Notes: generated by a model not told the origin, from the sequence alone. Positions 1 to 6,950 are shown, numbered from the stretch's first letter. The stretch: 7,322 bases of DNA from Gammaproteobacteria bacterium (GCA_030426705.1 JAUHXW010000141.1:1-7322); one strand, 5' to 3'. A program made the numbers and translations.

Positions 1-113
1 ACCAGACCCTCATCAATAACTATTTTGGCTTCACCACCAGTACCTACTAATCCTTCAAATTTCAGAATTTTGTATAACTCTACGGGTTCTCTGTTGATTT
101 CAATGACTTGCAT
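1..113 (-). CDS. YbcJ-like S4-domain RNA-binding protein, N-terminal part (cut by window edge)
   Basis: About 37 N-terminal residues are visible; the gene continues past base 1. The segment VELYKILKFEGLVGTGGEAK, followed by IVIDEGL, matches the start of the small S4 domain of E. coli YbcJ (VELCDLLKLEGW...GAQAKIAIAEGQV), a family of about 70 residues. S4 domains bind structured RNA, often rRNA; the role of YbcJ itself is poorly defined. The start is ambiguous: ATG at 113 gives a length before the VEL motif close to the family, and an in-frame ATG at 125 would add four residues (MNQT). Neither has a clear Shine-Dalgarno sequence. It lies 31 bp (or 19 bp) after the stop of the GGDEF gene on the same strand, so it may be co-transcribed with it. 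Family assignment is fairly sure; the exact start is not. Confidence 0.8.
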   Translation of the reverse strand, partial: MQVIEINREPVELYKILKFEGLVGTGGEAKIVIDEGL

Positions 114-144
114 GGTTTGGTTCATTCAGGAAATGTTGTTTCTG

Positions 145-879
145 TCAGTCTGCTTGGTGGACGGTGCTGCGATTTCTGCCTTTGCGTTTGGATAAATGCA
201 TGGCTTTATCTGCATATTGTATCCAGTCGTGACAAGTTTGTAGTTGTTTGTTGTACGCAGCGATACCAATGCTACATGTTATGTTAATGTTTTCATCAGC
301 GAGTTGAATTTTTGTAGCTTGTATGTCTGCCCGCAATTCTTCAGCAAGTTTAAATGCATTGTCAGCATTGGTGTTTCTTAGTAACAACAAAAACTCTTTG
401 CCACCATAACGTGCACATAAGTCTGTTTTTCTCGTACGCTGGGTGATGATGCGAGCCACTATTTCCAGCACCAAGTCACCTGACGCATGACCGTAAGTCT
501 CATTAATGTTTTTAAAGTGATCCAAATCAATCATCAATAAAACAGCTTCAGTTTGTGGATTTCTCAGGTAAAGTTCAAAATCTTCATACAGACGCTTAAG
601 AAAGTACCATTTATTGAACAGCTGTGTTTGGTCATCGATGCGGCTAAGCTTTTCCAATTGCTGTTGTTGAGTAGACAGTTGCTTGGTTATCTGTTTAATG
701 CGAATTATCAGAAACACAATCACCAAAATCAGCAAAATAAGAATGGTAAAAAAACCAACATTGCTGAAAATCAATTCGTTACCTGTCGATTTTCTCGCTG
801 ACTGGGCATGCGAAATCAAGGGTGCCAGGCACATAAAAATTATAAATAAACAGTGAATTAATGATTTGGTCGAATTCAA
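145..879 (-). CDS. Membrane-anchored GGDEF-domain protein with degenerate active site (GGKEF)
   Basis: The 244-residue protein has a signal-peptide-like N-terminus (residues 1-26, possible cleavage after SHA), a very short presumed periplasmic stretch, one strong membrane segment (about 41-60), a Gln-rich probable coiled coil (63-80), and a cytoplasmic GGDEF domain (about 81-240). GGDEF enzymes make cyclic di-GMP from two GTP. Conserved residues seen by alignment to PleD are D118, N126 and D135 (metal and guanine contacts), K231 and R235 near the end, and an RxxD inhibitory site R150-D153. The signature at 159-163 reads GGKEF instead of GGDEF/GGEEF: the acidic metal-binding third residue is Lys161 (codon AAA at 397-399). 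The protein may therefore be catalytically weak or inactive and act as a c-di-GMP sensor (inference). The start is TTG at 879, chosen because GGGA at 886-889 sits six bases upstream and because the first ATG (Met16) would remove the basic n-region of the signal sequence. No sensory domain is present. Confidence 0.9.
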   Translation of the reverse strand: MNSTKSLIHCLFIIFMCLAPLISHAQSARKSTGNELIFSNVGFFTILILLILVIVFLIIRIKQITKQLSTQQQQLEKLSRIDDQTQLFNKWYFLKRLYEDFELYLRNPQTEAVLLMIDLDHFKNINETYGHASGDLVLEIVARIITQRTRKTDLCARYGGKEFLLLLRNTNADNAFKLAEELRADIQATKIQLADENINITCSIGIAAYNKQLQTCHDWIQYADKAMHLSKRKGRNRSTVHQAD

Positions 880-910
880 ATACAGTCCCGCACGATTTAA
901 CTGATACTTT

Positions 911-919
911 ATTATGGCA
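911..919 (-). promoter_or_regulatory. Possible extended -10 promoter for the GGDEF gene
   Basis: On the minus strand the sequence reads TGCCATAAT: a TGn extension followed by CATAAT, five of six matches to the sigma-70 -10 box. It lies 32 bp before the TTG start at 879, inside the 72-bp gap after the SRPBCC gene. The -35 region is poor. If used, transcription would begin near 904. This is pattern matching only. Confidence 0.35.
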
Positions 920-951
920 CAGTTGAGTCTCTTGGGAAACTGAAAATATAG

Positions 952-1386
952 CTAATGGTTCAAGTGATTTAAACGTTGTGTAAATGTTTTTTCTAGTTGT
1001 TTCTTTGCGAACCAGCCAATGATTGAGCCTATAACAGGTGTAGTGACGGTGAAATGAGATTGCCAGTCTACGCGGGTTTTATTGCTGTCAATTTCTGTGA
1101 ATTCTAACCAACCATTGTGGTGAATGACAGGAACTTTGGGTTTGATGTCGGTAATCAGGTAGTCAAAACTTTTGTTGATTACAAATTCATTGATTTCTTC
1201 AGTAAAGGTATATTTTTTGCTGCGGACTGTGCGGACTGCACCAATGCCATTTCTATGTTCTTTGCCTTCCCTAATCAAATGGCAAACCAAGCCACCACCA
1301 GTTAAAAAATTCCGATGGTCGGATACTGCAGCAAATGTTTCCGGCAGACTTCTATTAATTTCAACGGTTACATGAACATGTTGCAT
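952..1386 (-). CDS. SRPBCC-family (START/polyketide cyclase-like) protein
   Basis: The 144-residue soluble protein has the pattern of an SRPBCC helix-grip domain. It opens with a beta strand (HVHVTVEINRS), followed by the typical helix and turn PETFAAVSDHRNF. A run of strands through GIGAVRTVRSKKYTFTEEI, FDYLI and GWLEFTEIDSNKTRVDW comes next, and a long C-terminal amphipathic helix (IIGWFAKKQLEKTFTQRLNHL) closes the domain. These folds enclose a hydrophobic cavity and usually bind or transform lipids or small hydrophobic molecules; the ligand cannot be told from sequence. No signal peptide or membrane segment is evident. The ATG start at 1386 is well supported by AAGGGGA six bases upstream. 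The gene has its own good promoter and lies 64 bp after the YcaO gene, so it need not share that transcript. The fold call rests on pattern and length, without any single diagnostic motif. Confidence 0.8.
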   Translation of the reverse strand: MQHVHVTVEINRSLPETFAAVSDHRNFLTGGGLVCHLIREGKEHRNGIGAVRTVRSKKYTFTEEINEFVINKSFDYLITDIKPKVPVIHHNGWLEFTEIDSNKTRVDWQSHFTVTTPVIGSIIGWFAKKQLEKTFTQRLNHLNH

Positions 1387-1391
1387 GGTTT

Positions 1392-1398
1392 TCCCCTT
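1392..1398 (-). promoter_or_regulatory. Strong ribosome binding site of the SRPBCC gene
   Basis: On the minus strand AAGGGGA lies five bases before the ATG at 1386. It is the clearest Shine-Dalgarno sequence on the minus strand in this window and fixes the start of the gene. Confidence 0.6.
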
Positions 1399-1410
1399 GT
1401 TCCCTCAATA

Positions 1411-1419
1411 ATTATATCA
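1411..1419 (-). promoter_or_regulatory. Extended -10 promoter for the SRPBCC gene
   Basis: On the minus strand the sequence reads TGATATAAT: a consensus TATAAT (1411-1416) directly preceded by TGn, which is a perfect extended -10 element. No good -35 box is seen at 16-18 bp, as is usual for extended -10 promoters. The predicted transcription start near 1404 leaves a leader of about 18 bases carrying the AAGGGGA ribosome site. The 7-bp inverted repeat CAATAAT/ATTATTG (1406-1412 and 1434-1440) flanks the element and might be an operator or chance in AT-rich DNA. Confidence 0.6.
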
Positions 1420-1450
1420 TAAACCAGGCAGTTATTATTGGCTAAATCAA

Positions 1451-3640
1451 TCAGCAAAGTTCGGATTTTTGTGCCCTTTCAGTATGTATTTTTCGGTAAC
1501 TGTTTAATAATCTTTGATGTTTATCCAGGCCCTCTAGATTAATATTGGTTTCAGTTAAACCATGAAACCTGACTGTGCCACCCACAGAGCCGATGACATT
1601 ATTGATGGTTTCTTTACCGAACATTCGGCTTAAATTATGTTCAAAATCAGCTATATGTAATGACTCATCTAAAGTGATTTCGAGTACTGCTTGGATGGCT
1701 TGATAAAATAAATTACGTTCCCGGGTGTTGATGTTGTATTGCAGAAATTCTTCGACCAAATCAAGCGCATCTTCATGTTCGCCCAATGCCAGATATATCA
1801 GGATTTTTAATTCAAGAATGGTCAGTTGGCCCCAAACCGTGTTTTCATCAAACTCAATGCCAATCAAAGTGATGATTTCGGTGTGGTTGTCCAATTGGCT
1901 TTCCTCAAGTCTTTCAATCAGGTCTATGAGCTGGTCATCATCGAGGCGATGCAGATTCAGAATATCTTGGCGGTAATCAAGTGCTTTGTTGGTGTTGTCC
2001 CAAATCAAATCCTCAACCGGATACACTTCTGAATAGCCAGGCACCAAAATGCGGCAGGCCGCGGCTCCCAATTGGTCAAACACAGCTACATAAACCTCAT
2101 GGCCCAGCTGCTGTAACAAACTCATCAGAAAGTCACATTCTTGTTCTGTGTTGCCCGTAAAATCCCAATGATGGAAATCATAGTCACTTTTGGCACTGAA
2201 AAACCGCCATGAAATCACACCTGTTGAGTCGATAAAATGTTCAACAAAGTTCTCGGGTTCCTGAACAGCCAAAGAATTAAAAGTAGGCAGTGGCACATCA
2301 TTCAAGCCTTCAAAGCTGCGACCTTGTAACAACTCGGTCAAACTGCGTTCCAAAGCCACTTCAAAACTGGGATGGGCACCAAATGAGGCAAACACACCAC
2401 CTGTTTTGGGGTTCATCAGGGTCACACACATCACCGGGAAGCGCCCACCTAATGATGCATCTTTGATAACCAATGGAAATCCTTGTTGTTCCAACGCTTC
2501 TATGCCTGCCAAAATGCTGGGGTATTGTTGCAGTATCTCTGGAGGCACATCAGGCAACACAATTTCCTGTTCAATGATTTGCTTTTTAACCGCTCTTTCA
2601 AAAATTTCTGACAAACATTGCACTTTGGCCTCAGTCAGCGTGTTACCGGCACTCATGCCATTGCTTAGAAAAACATTTTCAATCAAATTGGATGGAAAAT
2701 ACACGGTTTGTCTATCGGACTGCCTGGTATAGGGAATGCAACAAATACCGCGTTCAATCAACCCAGAATTTGTGTCAATCAAATGTGAGCCTTTTAATTC
2801 GCCATCGGCATTATAAATGCCTAAACAATGTTCATCGAGTATGTCATCAGGCAAAGCATCATCTGCAGTCAGTTTGAACCATTTTTCATTGGGGTAATGC
2901 ACAAATTCACTGTTGGCTATTTCTGGGCCAAAATATTGATCGTTATAAAAAAAGTTACAGCTTAAGCGCTCGATGTATTCACCCAATGCTGAGCACAAGG
3001 CACTTTCCTTGGTGCTGCCCTTACCATTGGTGAAGCACATGGGAGATGCCGCATCCCTTATGTTCAATGACCAAACATTGGGCACGATATTTCGCCACGA
3101 AGCGACTTCAATCTTGATGCCCAAATCTGCCAGGAGTTGGGTCATGTTCCTGATGGTTTGTTCCAAAGGCAAATCCTTGCCTTTAATATAAGTCTGTTGT
3201 TCAGTGTCGGCATCCACAGTCAACATGGCATTGGCATCTTCATCCAGATTCTCAACCACTTCAATTTGAAAATCCGGCCCGGTTTGCACCACTTTTTTTA
3301 CAGTACAACGGTCGATTGAGCGCAAAATACCTTGCCGGTCTTTGTCTGAAATGTCCTCTGGCAATTCCACCTGAATTTTGAATATTTGGTTATAACGGTT
3401 TTCAGGATCAACAATGTTGTTTTGCGACAAGCGAATGTTGTCGGTAGAAATATCTCGTGCATTGCAATACACCTTAACGAAATAAGCTGCGCACAAAGCC
3501 GAAGAGGCCAGAAAGTAATCAAATGGACCTGGTGCTGAACCGTCACCCTTGTAACGAATCGGTTGGTCGGCAATGACTTTAAAATCATCAAAAAGCGCTT
3601 CTAAACGCAGGTTGTCGAGGTAATTGACTTTGATTTCCAT
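1451..3640 (-). CDS. ycaO: OsmC-YcaO fusion protein, probable accessory factor for ribosomal protein S12 methylthiolation
   Basis: The 729-residue protein fuses an OsmC-like domain (about 1-140) to a YcaO domain (about 150-560) with a helical C-terminal region (560-729). From YIKGKD at 151 onward it aligns with E. coli YcaO (586 aa), sharing for example PNVWS, CFTNGKG, FVHYPNEKWF, TRQSD and SNGMSAGNT. YcaO proteins use ATP to activate amide bonds. ATP/metal-site motifs seen are K155 (E. coli K9), E221 and E224 in ALGEYIERLS (E. coli E75, E78), the second ExxE motif in CLSEIFERAV (E345, E348), and ERSLTELLQGR at 431-441. The C-terminus lacks the PxPxP ending of azoline cyclodehydratases, consistent with the E. 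coli YcaO group, which has been linked to RimO-dependent methylthiolation of S12. The OsmC part keeps two cysteines at the peroxidatic positions (C50 in SSALCAA, C112 in DRCTVKK). E. coli YcaO lacks this N-terminal domain. The ATG at 3640 has no Shine-Dalgarno; the OsmC homology begins right at it. Confidence 0.93.
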   Translation of the reverse strand: MEIKVNYLDNLRLEALFDDFKVIADQPIRYKGDGSAPGPFDYFLASSALCAAYFVKVYCNARDISTDNIRLSQNNIVDPENRYNQIFKIQVELPEDISDKDRQGILRSIDRCTVKKVVQTGPDFQIEVVENLDEDANAMLTVDADTEQQTYIKGKDLPLEQTIRNMTQLLADLGIKIEVASWRNIVPNVWSLNIRDAASPMCFTNGKGSTKESALCSALGEYIERLSCNFFYNDQYFGPEIANSEFVHYPNEKWFKLTADDALPDDILDEHCLGIYNADGELKGSHLIDTNSGLIERGICCIPYTRQSDRQTVYFPSNLIENVFLSNGMSAGNTLTEAKVQCLSEIFERAVKKQIIEQEIVLPDVPPEILQQYPSILAGIEALEQQGFPLVIKDASLGGRFPVMCVTLMNPKTGGVFASFGAHPSFEVALERSLTELLQGRSFEGLNDVPLPTFNSLAVQEPENFVEHFIDSTGVISWRFFSAKSDYDFHHWDFTGNTEQECDFLMSLLQQLGHEVYVAVFDQLGAAACRILVPGYSEVYPVEDLIWDNTNKALDYRQDILNLHRLDDDQLIDLIERLEESQLDNHTEIITLIGIEFDENTVWGQLTILELKILIYLALGEHEDALDLVEEFLQYNINTRERNLFYQAIQAVLEITLDESLHIADFEHNLSRMFGKETINNVIGSVGGTVRFHGLTETNINLEGLDKHQRLLNSYRKIHTERAQKSELC

Positions 3641-3671
3641 GATTTGGTGTGTTTATTTTTATTCAGTGGGT

Positions 3672-3677
3672 AGTATA
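3672..3677 (-). promoter_or_regulatory. Possible -10 box of the YcaO gene
   Basis: On the minus strand TATACT matches five of six sigma-70 -10 bases and would start transcription near 3665, giving a leader of about 25 bases. The -35 position with a 17-bp spacer reads AACAAA, a poor match, so the promoter would be weak or activator-dependent. An inverted repeat abuts it on the upstream side. Confidence 0.35.
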
Positions 3678-3696
3678 AAACACAAACTTGTGCTTT
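3677..3696. repeat. Inverted repeat, candidate operator next to the YcaO promoter
   Basis: CACAA (3681-3685) and TTGTG (3688-3692) form a perfect 5-bp dyad around AC. After one mismatch it extends by three more A/T pairs on each side, so eight of nine pairs match over 18-20 bp. It lies between the presumed -35 and -10 of the YcaO gene, a typical repressor position. No regulator gene is adjacent in the window, so the binding protein is unknown. Confidence 0.4.
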
Positions 3697-3748
3697 TGTT
3701 TGCATACCATGACTTTTGGCCTACAGTGTTTTTCGTAAATTGGGTCTT

Positions 3749-3766
3749 ATGGCACATTGTTGCCAT
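3749..3766. repeat. Perfect inverted repeat ATGGCA-N6-TGCCAT, candidate operator for the efflux operon
   Basis: The six-base arms are perfect complements around a CATTGT centre; the 18-bp span is typical of dimeric repressor sites. It ends 43 bp before the permease start and overlaps the best -35 candidate of the plus-strand promoter. RND efflux operons are often controlled by TetR- or MarR-type repressors bound at such palindromes (established for the class); use here is inferred. A weak RNA hairpin is an alternative. Confidence 0.4.
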
Positions 3767-3784
3767 GCAAACGGCTGATAAACT
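3757..3784 (+). promoter_or_regulatory. Possible promoter of the RND efflux operon
   Basis: A -35-like TTGTTG (3757-3762), a 16-bp spacer ending in TGA, and TAAACT (3779-3784) together resemble a weak sigma-70 promoter with a TGn extension. Transcription would begin near 3791, leaving a leader of about 19 bases. The upstream palindrome covers the -35. The match is modest and other starts in this AT-rich gap are possible. Confidence 0.3.
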
Positions 3785-3809
3785 GGCATGAAAAAATTGG
3801 TGCTGTTGT

Positions 3810-6800
3810 ATGAACCTAACTCAAATCAGTTTAAAGAATCCTGCCAGTATGGCAGTTATTTTGGCATTGGTTACTTTGTTCGGCTATTTGGCCATCAAAG
3901 ATCGTCCCATCCAACTCTTACCCAATTTATCCCAACCACAAATTTCAATATTCAATAATTGGCGTGCAGCAGCTCCTGCCGAAATGGAATCCAACATCAT
4001 TGAACCTCAGGAAACCATTTTGCGTCGCACACCTGGCTTGAAAGAAATCACCAGCAACATCAATCGTGGTTTTACCAACACCACGTTAACCTTTGAACAA
4101 GACACCGATTTACAACAAGCCTTTATAAATGTCATCAATAACCTCAATCAGGCACCGCCATTACCGGTTGATGCCGGTGAGCCGTTTGTGGCCGTGGGTG
4201 GACAAGGTCAACCCAATGTGGCATCTATTCAGGTTTACACGCAAAAAGATAACCTGGACGCTGATTACACTTCGGAAAAATATGAATATGTGTTCGATGA
4301 AGTGATAGAACCTAGGCTGGCCAGGATTCCCGGTGTCAGTCGTGTCAACATGAACAGCCGCCGTCCATTTGAGGTGCGAATCAATTTTGACCCTTATCAA
4401 GCGGCGGCTTTGGGTGTGCCCATCAACAGCATTTCGCAATCGATTGCTGCGGCCAATGATGTGTCTGCTGGTTTTGCTGATGTCGGCAGGCGCCAATATA
4501 CAGTGCGTTTTCTCGGACAACATGATTTGGATCAATTGGGTTCAATGATTGTCGCTTGGGTAGAAGGCCGTCCCATTCATTTGAATGAAATAGCAACGGT
4601 AGAAAAAGTCCCAATAGATGGCTTTGGCATGAACCGGAGAAATGGGTATCCTTCTTATTACATCACTTTGCAAAGTGGCACAGATTCAAACACCGTAGCT
4701 ATCCTGGACGAAGTCAATGTGGCCCTTAAAGAATTGAATGAAGGGCCTTTGGATGAAGCGGGTTTGATCATCGAGTTGAGTTATGATTCTTCGGTTTATA
4801 TCAGACGCGCAATTGATTTGGTGAAAAACAACCTGGGTTTGGGAGTCATGCTATCTATTGGTGTGTTGTTTTTCTTTTTAAGGGACCGAAGATCGACTTT
4901 GATCATTGCCACTTCGATTCCAGTGTCGCTACTGGTTTCATTTATGGCCTTGAAAGTTTTTGATTTGTCTTTGAATGTCATCTCTCTGGCAGGTTTGGCT
5001 TTTGCTGTTGGTTTGATTCTCGACGCCGCCATCATTGTGCAGGAAAACATTGTGCGTTATCGTCAAAATGGTATGGCTTTGCCTGAAGCTGTTCTGAAAG
5101 GCACGCAACAGGTTCAAGGGGCGTTGTTTGCATCTACTGTGACCACTATAGCTATTTTCTTACCCATATTATTCCTTGAAGGCATGGAAGGGCAGATGTT
5201 CTCCGACCTGGCCATCACACTTTCTGTCAGTGTGGTGGCCTCGCTGTTGGCTGCCATCACCATCGTGCCGGTGGCCAGTCGCTTGTGGTTAAAGAAAACT
5301 GAGCAAAAAGATCCTTGTGCGCATTGGTGGCAAAAAATCACCAATTGGGTGATGAAATGGACCAACAGCTCATTCAAAAGACATGTCTGGATTGGTGGTT
5401 TGATGGCCATGTCACTGGCCATTGTTGTGCTGTTGATGCCCAAAGCAGATTTCCTGCCGCCAGCCAAAGCCGATGCTGTGCAGGTGTTTTTTAATGCGCC
5501 TCCTGGTGTGACCACAGCGGTCTATGAAAATGAAATTGGTAAAGTCATAGTTGATCGCTTACGTCCGTTTATGGAGCATGAGCAGGAGCCATATATCAAA
5601 GGCTATAACTTGTCGATGTTTGGTACCAACAGTATTTTGTATCTTTATCCCTTGAATCCTGAGGACACCGAGTTGTTTGTTGAAATGCTCAGTGGTGATT
5701 TACTCAAAGGCATTCCTGATACCACCGCATTTCCCAGCCGGGCATCCTTGTTGGGTGTGGGGAACAATGGCGGCCGTTCCATCACCATCAATTTACAAGG
5801 GTCTGATATTTCTGGGTTGATGCAGGCAGCAAGGGCAAGTATGCCTATTTTGCAACAAACCTTACCAGGAGCTATGGTGCGGCCTATGTCGGGACTGTCG
5901 CTTTCCGAGCCTGAATTGCAAATCATTCCGAACGAACACCGCATCAGTGAAGTGGGTTTGACATCCAGGGCTTTGGCCAGTGCCATCCGTTCATTTACCG
6001 GCGGTTTGTTTGTGGGTGAATATTTTGATGGTAACAACCGTTATAACATGATATTGCGGTCTGAAGCCTGGCAAAATCCAGATCAACTGGCAGCCATGCC
6101 GATAGCCACACCGTTGGCAGGTGCGCAAACCATAGGCTCATTGGCAACGATTCAGCGGACTGTAGGGCCCAGCCGAATCCAAAGGGTCGATGGACAAAAA
6201 ACCATCAGTATCATGGTTTTACCAGCCGCTCACATGACAGTAGAGGAGGCTTTGGATACGTTGCGTGATGTGGCTGGACCACAAATGCGCGAAGTCTTGC
6301 CTGAAGGCGCAGCCATTCAATACAAAGGCAGTGCCGATCGATTAGAATCAGCTTTGGGGGATATGTTGAAGAATTTCCTGTTAGCCATTTTGATATTGTT
6401 CTTGATGATGGCTGCGATATTCAAATCGATGAAAGATTCATTGCTGGTGCTGGCGGTGATGCCGTTGGCGTTAGCAGGTGGGTTGTTGGCATTGAAGTTA
6501 TTGAATCTGGTTTCATATCAGTCGCTGGACATGCTGACCATGATTGGTTTTATCATTCTATTGGGCTTGGTGGTGAATAATGCCATCCTGTTGGTCAGTC
6601 AAACCCGTGAAGGTGAAAACCAGGGATTATCTCGATTTGAAGCTGTAAAACAGGCAGTCAGGGTCAGGGCCCGTCCGGTTTATATGAGTACTTTAACCAG
6701 TATATTTGGCATGCTGCCGTTGTTGGTGATTCCCGGGGTTGGTTCAGATATTTATCGCGGTTTGGCGACTGTGATTATTGGCGGCATGGTGTTCAGTTTG

Positions 6801-6950
6801 ATGTTTACCCTGTTTTTGATGCCCAGTTTGTTGCAATTAGGCCAAGAAGGGGATTGGGTTTTTAAGCTCAATCAGTTTTTCAAGAGAAAATTTGCTATAC
6901 AGGAAAAGCCAGTCATTCCTGAACCACAAAAAGATGGAGTTAACGCATGA
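3810..6950 (+). CDS. RND efflux transporter permease (HAE1/AcrB-like family)
   Basis: This 1046-residue inner-membrane pump has the family's usual length. It should move substrates out through an adaptor and an outer-membrane channel, driven by the proton gradient. It has the duplicated RND layout: TM1 (about 12-29), a large periplasmic loop, TM2-6 (about 337-488), TM7 (about 526-543), a second large loop, and TM8-12 (about 855-1008). Hallmarks are the N-terminus MNLTQISLKNPA, RPIQLLPNL, NWRAAAPAEME, GLILDAAIIVQENI in TM4, GLVVNNAILLV in TM10 and RARPVYMSTLTSIFGMLP in TM11. By alignment with AcrB, Asp407 is kept (D405), Asp408 is Ala (A406) and Lys940 is Asn (N923 or N924). Substrate cannot be predicted; nothing indicates a metal-type (CusA) pump. 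The ATG at 3810 is supported by an in-frame stop at 3789-3791; only a weak GGTG (3799-3802) serves as ribosome site. The stop overlaps the adaptor start. Confidence 0.95.
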   Translation: MNLTQISLKNPASMAVILALVTLFGYLAIKDRPIQLLPNLSQPQISIFNNWRAAAPAEMESNIIEPQETILRRTPGLKEITSNINRGFTNTTLTFEQDTDLQQAFINVINNLNQAPPLPVDAGEPFVAVGGQGQPNVASIQVYTQKDNLDADYTSEKYEYVFDEVIEPRLARIPGVSRVNMNSRRPFEVRINFDPYQAAALGVPINSISQSIAAANDVSAGFADVGRRQYTVRFLGQHDLDQLGSMIVAWVEGRPIHLNEIATVEKVPIDGFGMNRRNGYPSYYITLQSGTDSNTVAILDEVNVALKELNEGPLDEAGLIIELSYDSSVYIRRAIDLVKNNLGLGVMLSIGVLFFFLRDRRSTLIIATSIPVSLLVSFMALKVFDLSLNVISLAGLAFAVGLILDAAIIVQENIVRYRQNGMALPEAVLKGTQQVQGALFASTVTTIAIFLPILFLEGMEGQMFSDLAITLSVSVVASLLAAITIVPVASRLWLKKTEQKDPCAHWWQKITNWVMKWTNSSFKRHVWIGGLMAMSLAIVVLLMPKADFLPPAKADAVQVFFNAPPGVTTAVYENEIGKVIVDRLRPFMEHEQEPYIKGYNLSMFGTNSILYLYPLNPEDTELFVEMLSGDLLKGIPDTTAFPSRASLLGVGNNGGRSITINLQGSDISGLMQAARASMPILQQTLPGAMVRPMSGLSLSEPELQIIPNEHRISEVGLTSRALASAIRSFTGGLFVGEYFDGNNRYNMILRSEAWQNPDQLAAMPIATPLAGAQTIGSLATIQRTVGPSRIQRVDGQKTISIMVLPAAHMTVEEALDTLRDVAGPQMREVLPEGAAIQYKGSADRLESALGDMLKNFLLAILILFLMMAAIFKSMKDSLLVLAVMPLALAGGLLALKLLNLVSYQSLDMLTMIGFIILLGLVVNNAILLVSQTREGENQGLSRFEAVKQAVRVRARPVYMSTLTSIFGMLPLLVIPGVGSDIYRGLATVIIGGMVFSLMFTLFLMPSLLQLGQEGDWVFKLNQFFKRKFAIQEKPVIPEPQKDGVNA
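6936..6939 (+). promoter_or_regulatory. Ribosome binding site of the adaptor gene
   Basis: GGAG lies seven bases before the ATG at 6947, within the last codons of the permease gene. With the ATGA stop-start overlap it points to translational coupling of the two subunits. Confidence 0.6.

Noticed and set aside
1406..1440. Inverted repeat CAATAAT...ATTATTG after the YcaO stop, considered as a terminator
   Set aside because: The arms are only A/T-rich apart from one G/C pair, the loop is over 20 bases and no U-tract follows; it more likely reflects the AT-rich promoter of the next gene.
3298..3591. Minus-strand open frame of 97 codons inside the YcaO gene
   Set aside because: It overlaps the conserved OsmC domain in a different frame and has no motif; it is a shadow.
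145..3640. The minus-strand genes as one functional operon linking YcaO, SRPBCC and GGDEF proteins
   Set aside because: The SRPBCC gene has its own near-perfect extended -10 promoter, the gaps are 64 and 72 bp, and the predicted functions have no established connection.
3788..3958. Plus-strand open frame of 56 codons beginning MKKLVLLYEP, starting 22 bases before the permease start
   Set aside because: It has no ribosome site, overlaps the well-conserved permease N-terminus in another frame, and its translation resembles no family I know.
5114..5515. Minus-strand open frame of 133 codons, and similar antisense frames at 4161-4535 and 5645-6037
   Set aside because: All lie opposite the permease gene, whose motifs fully account for this DNA; low complexity and no start signals.
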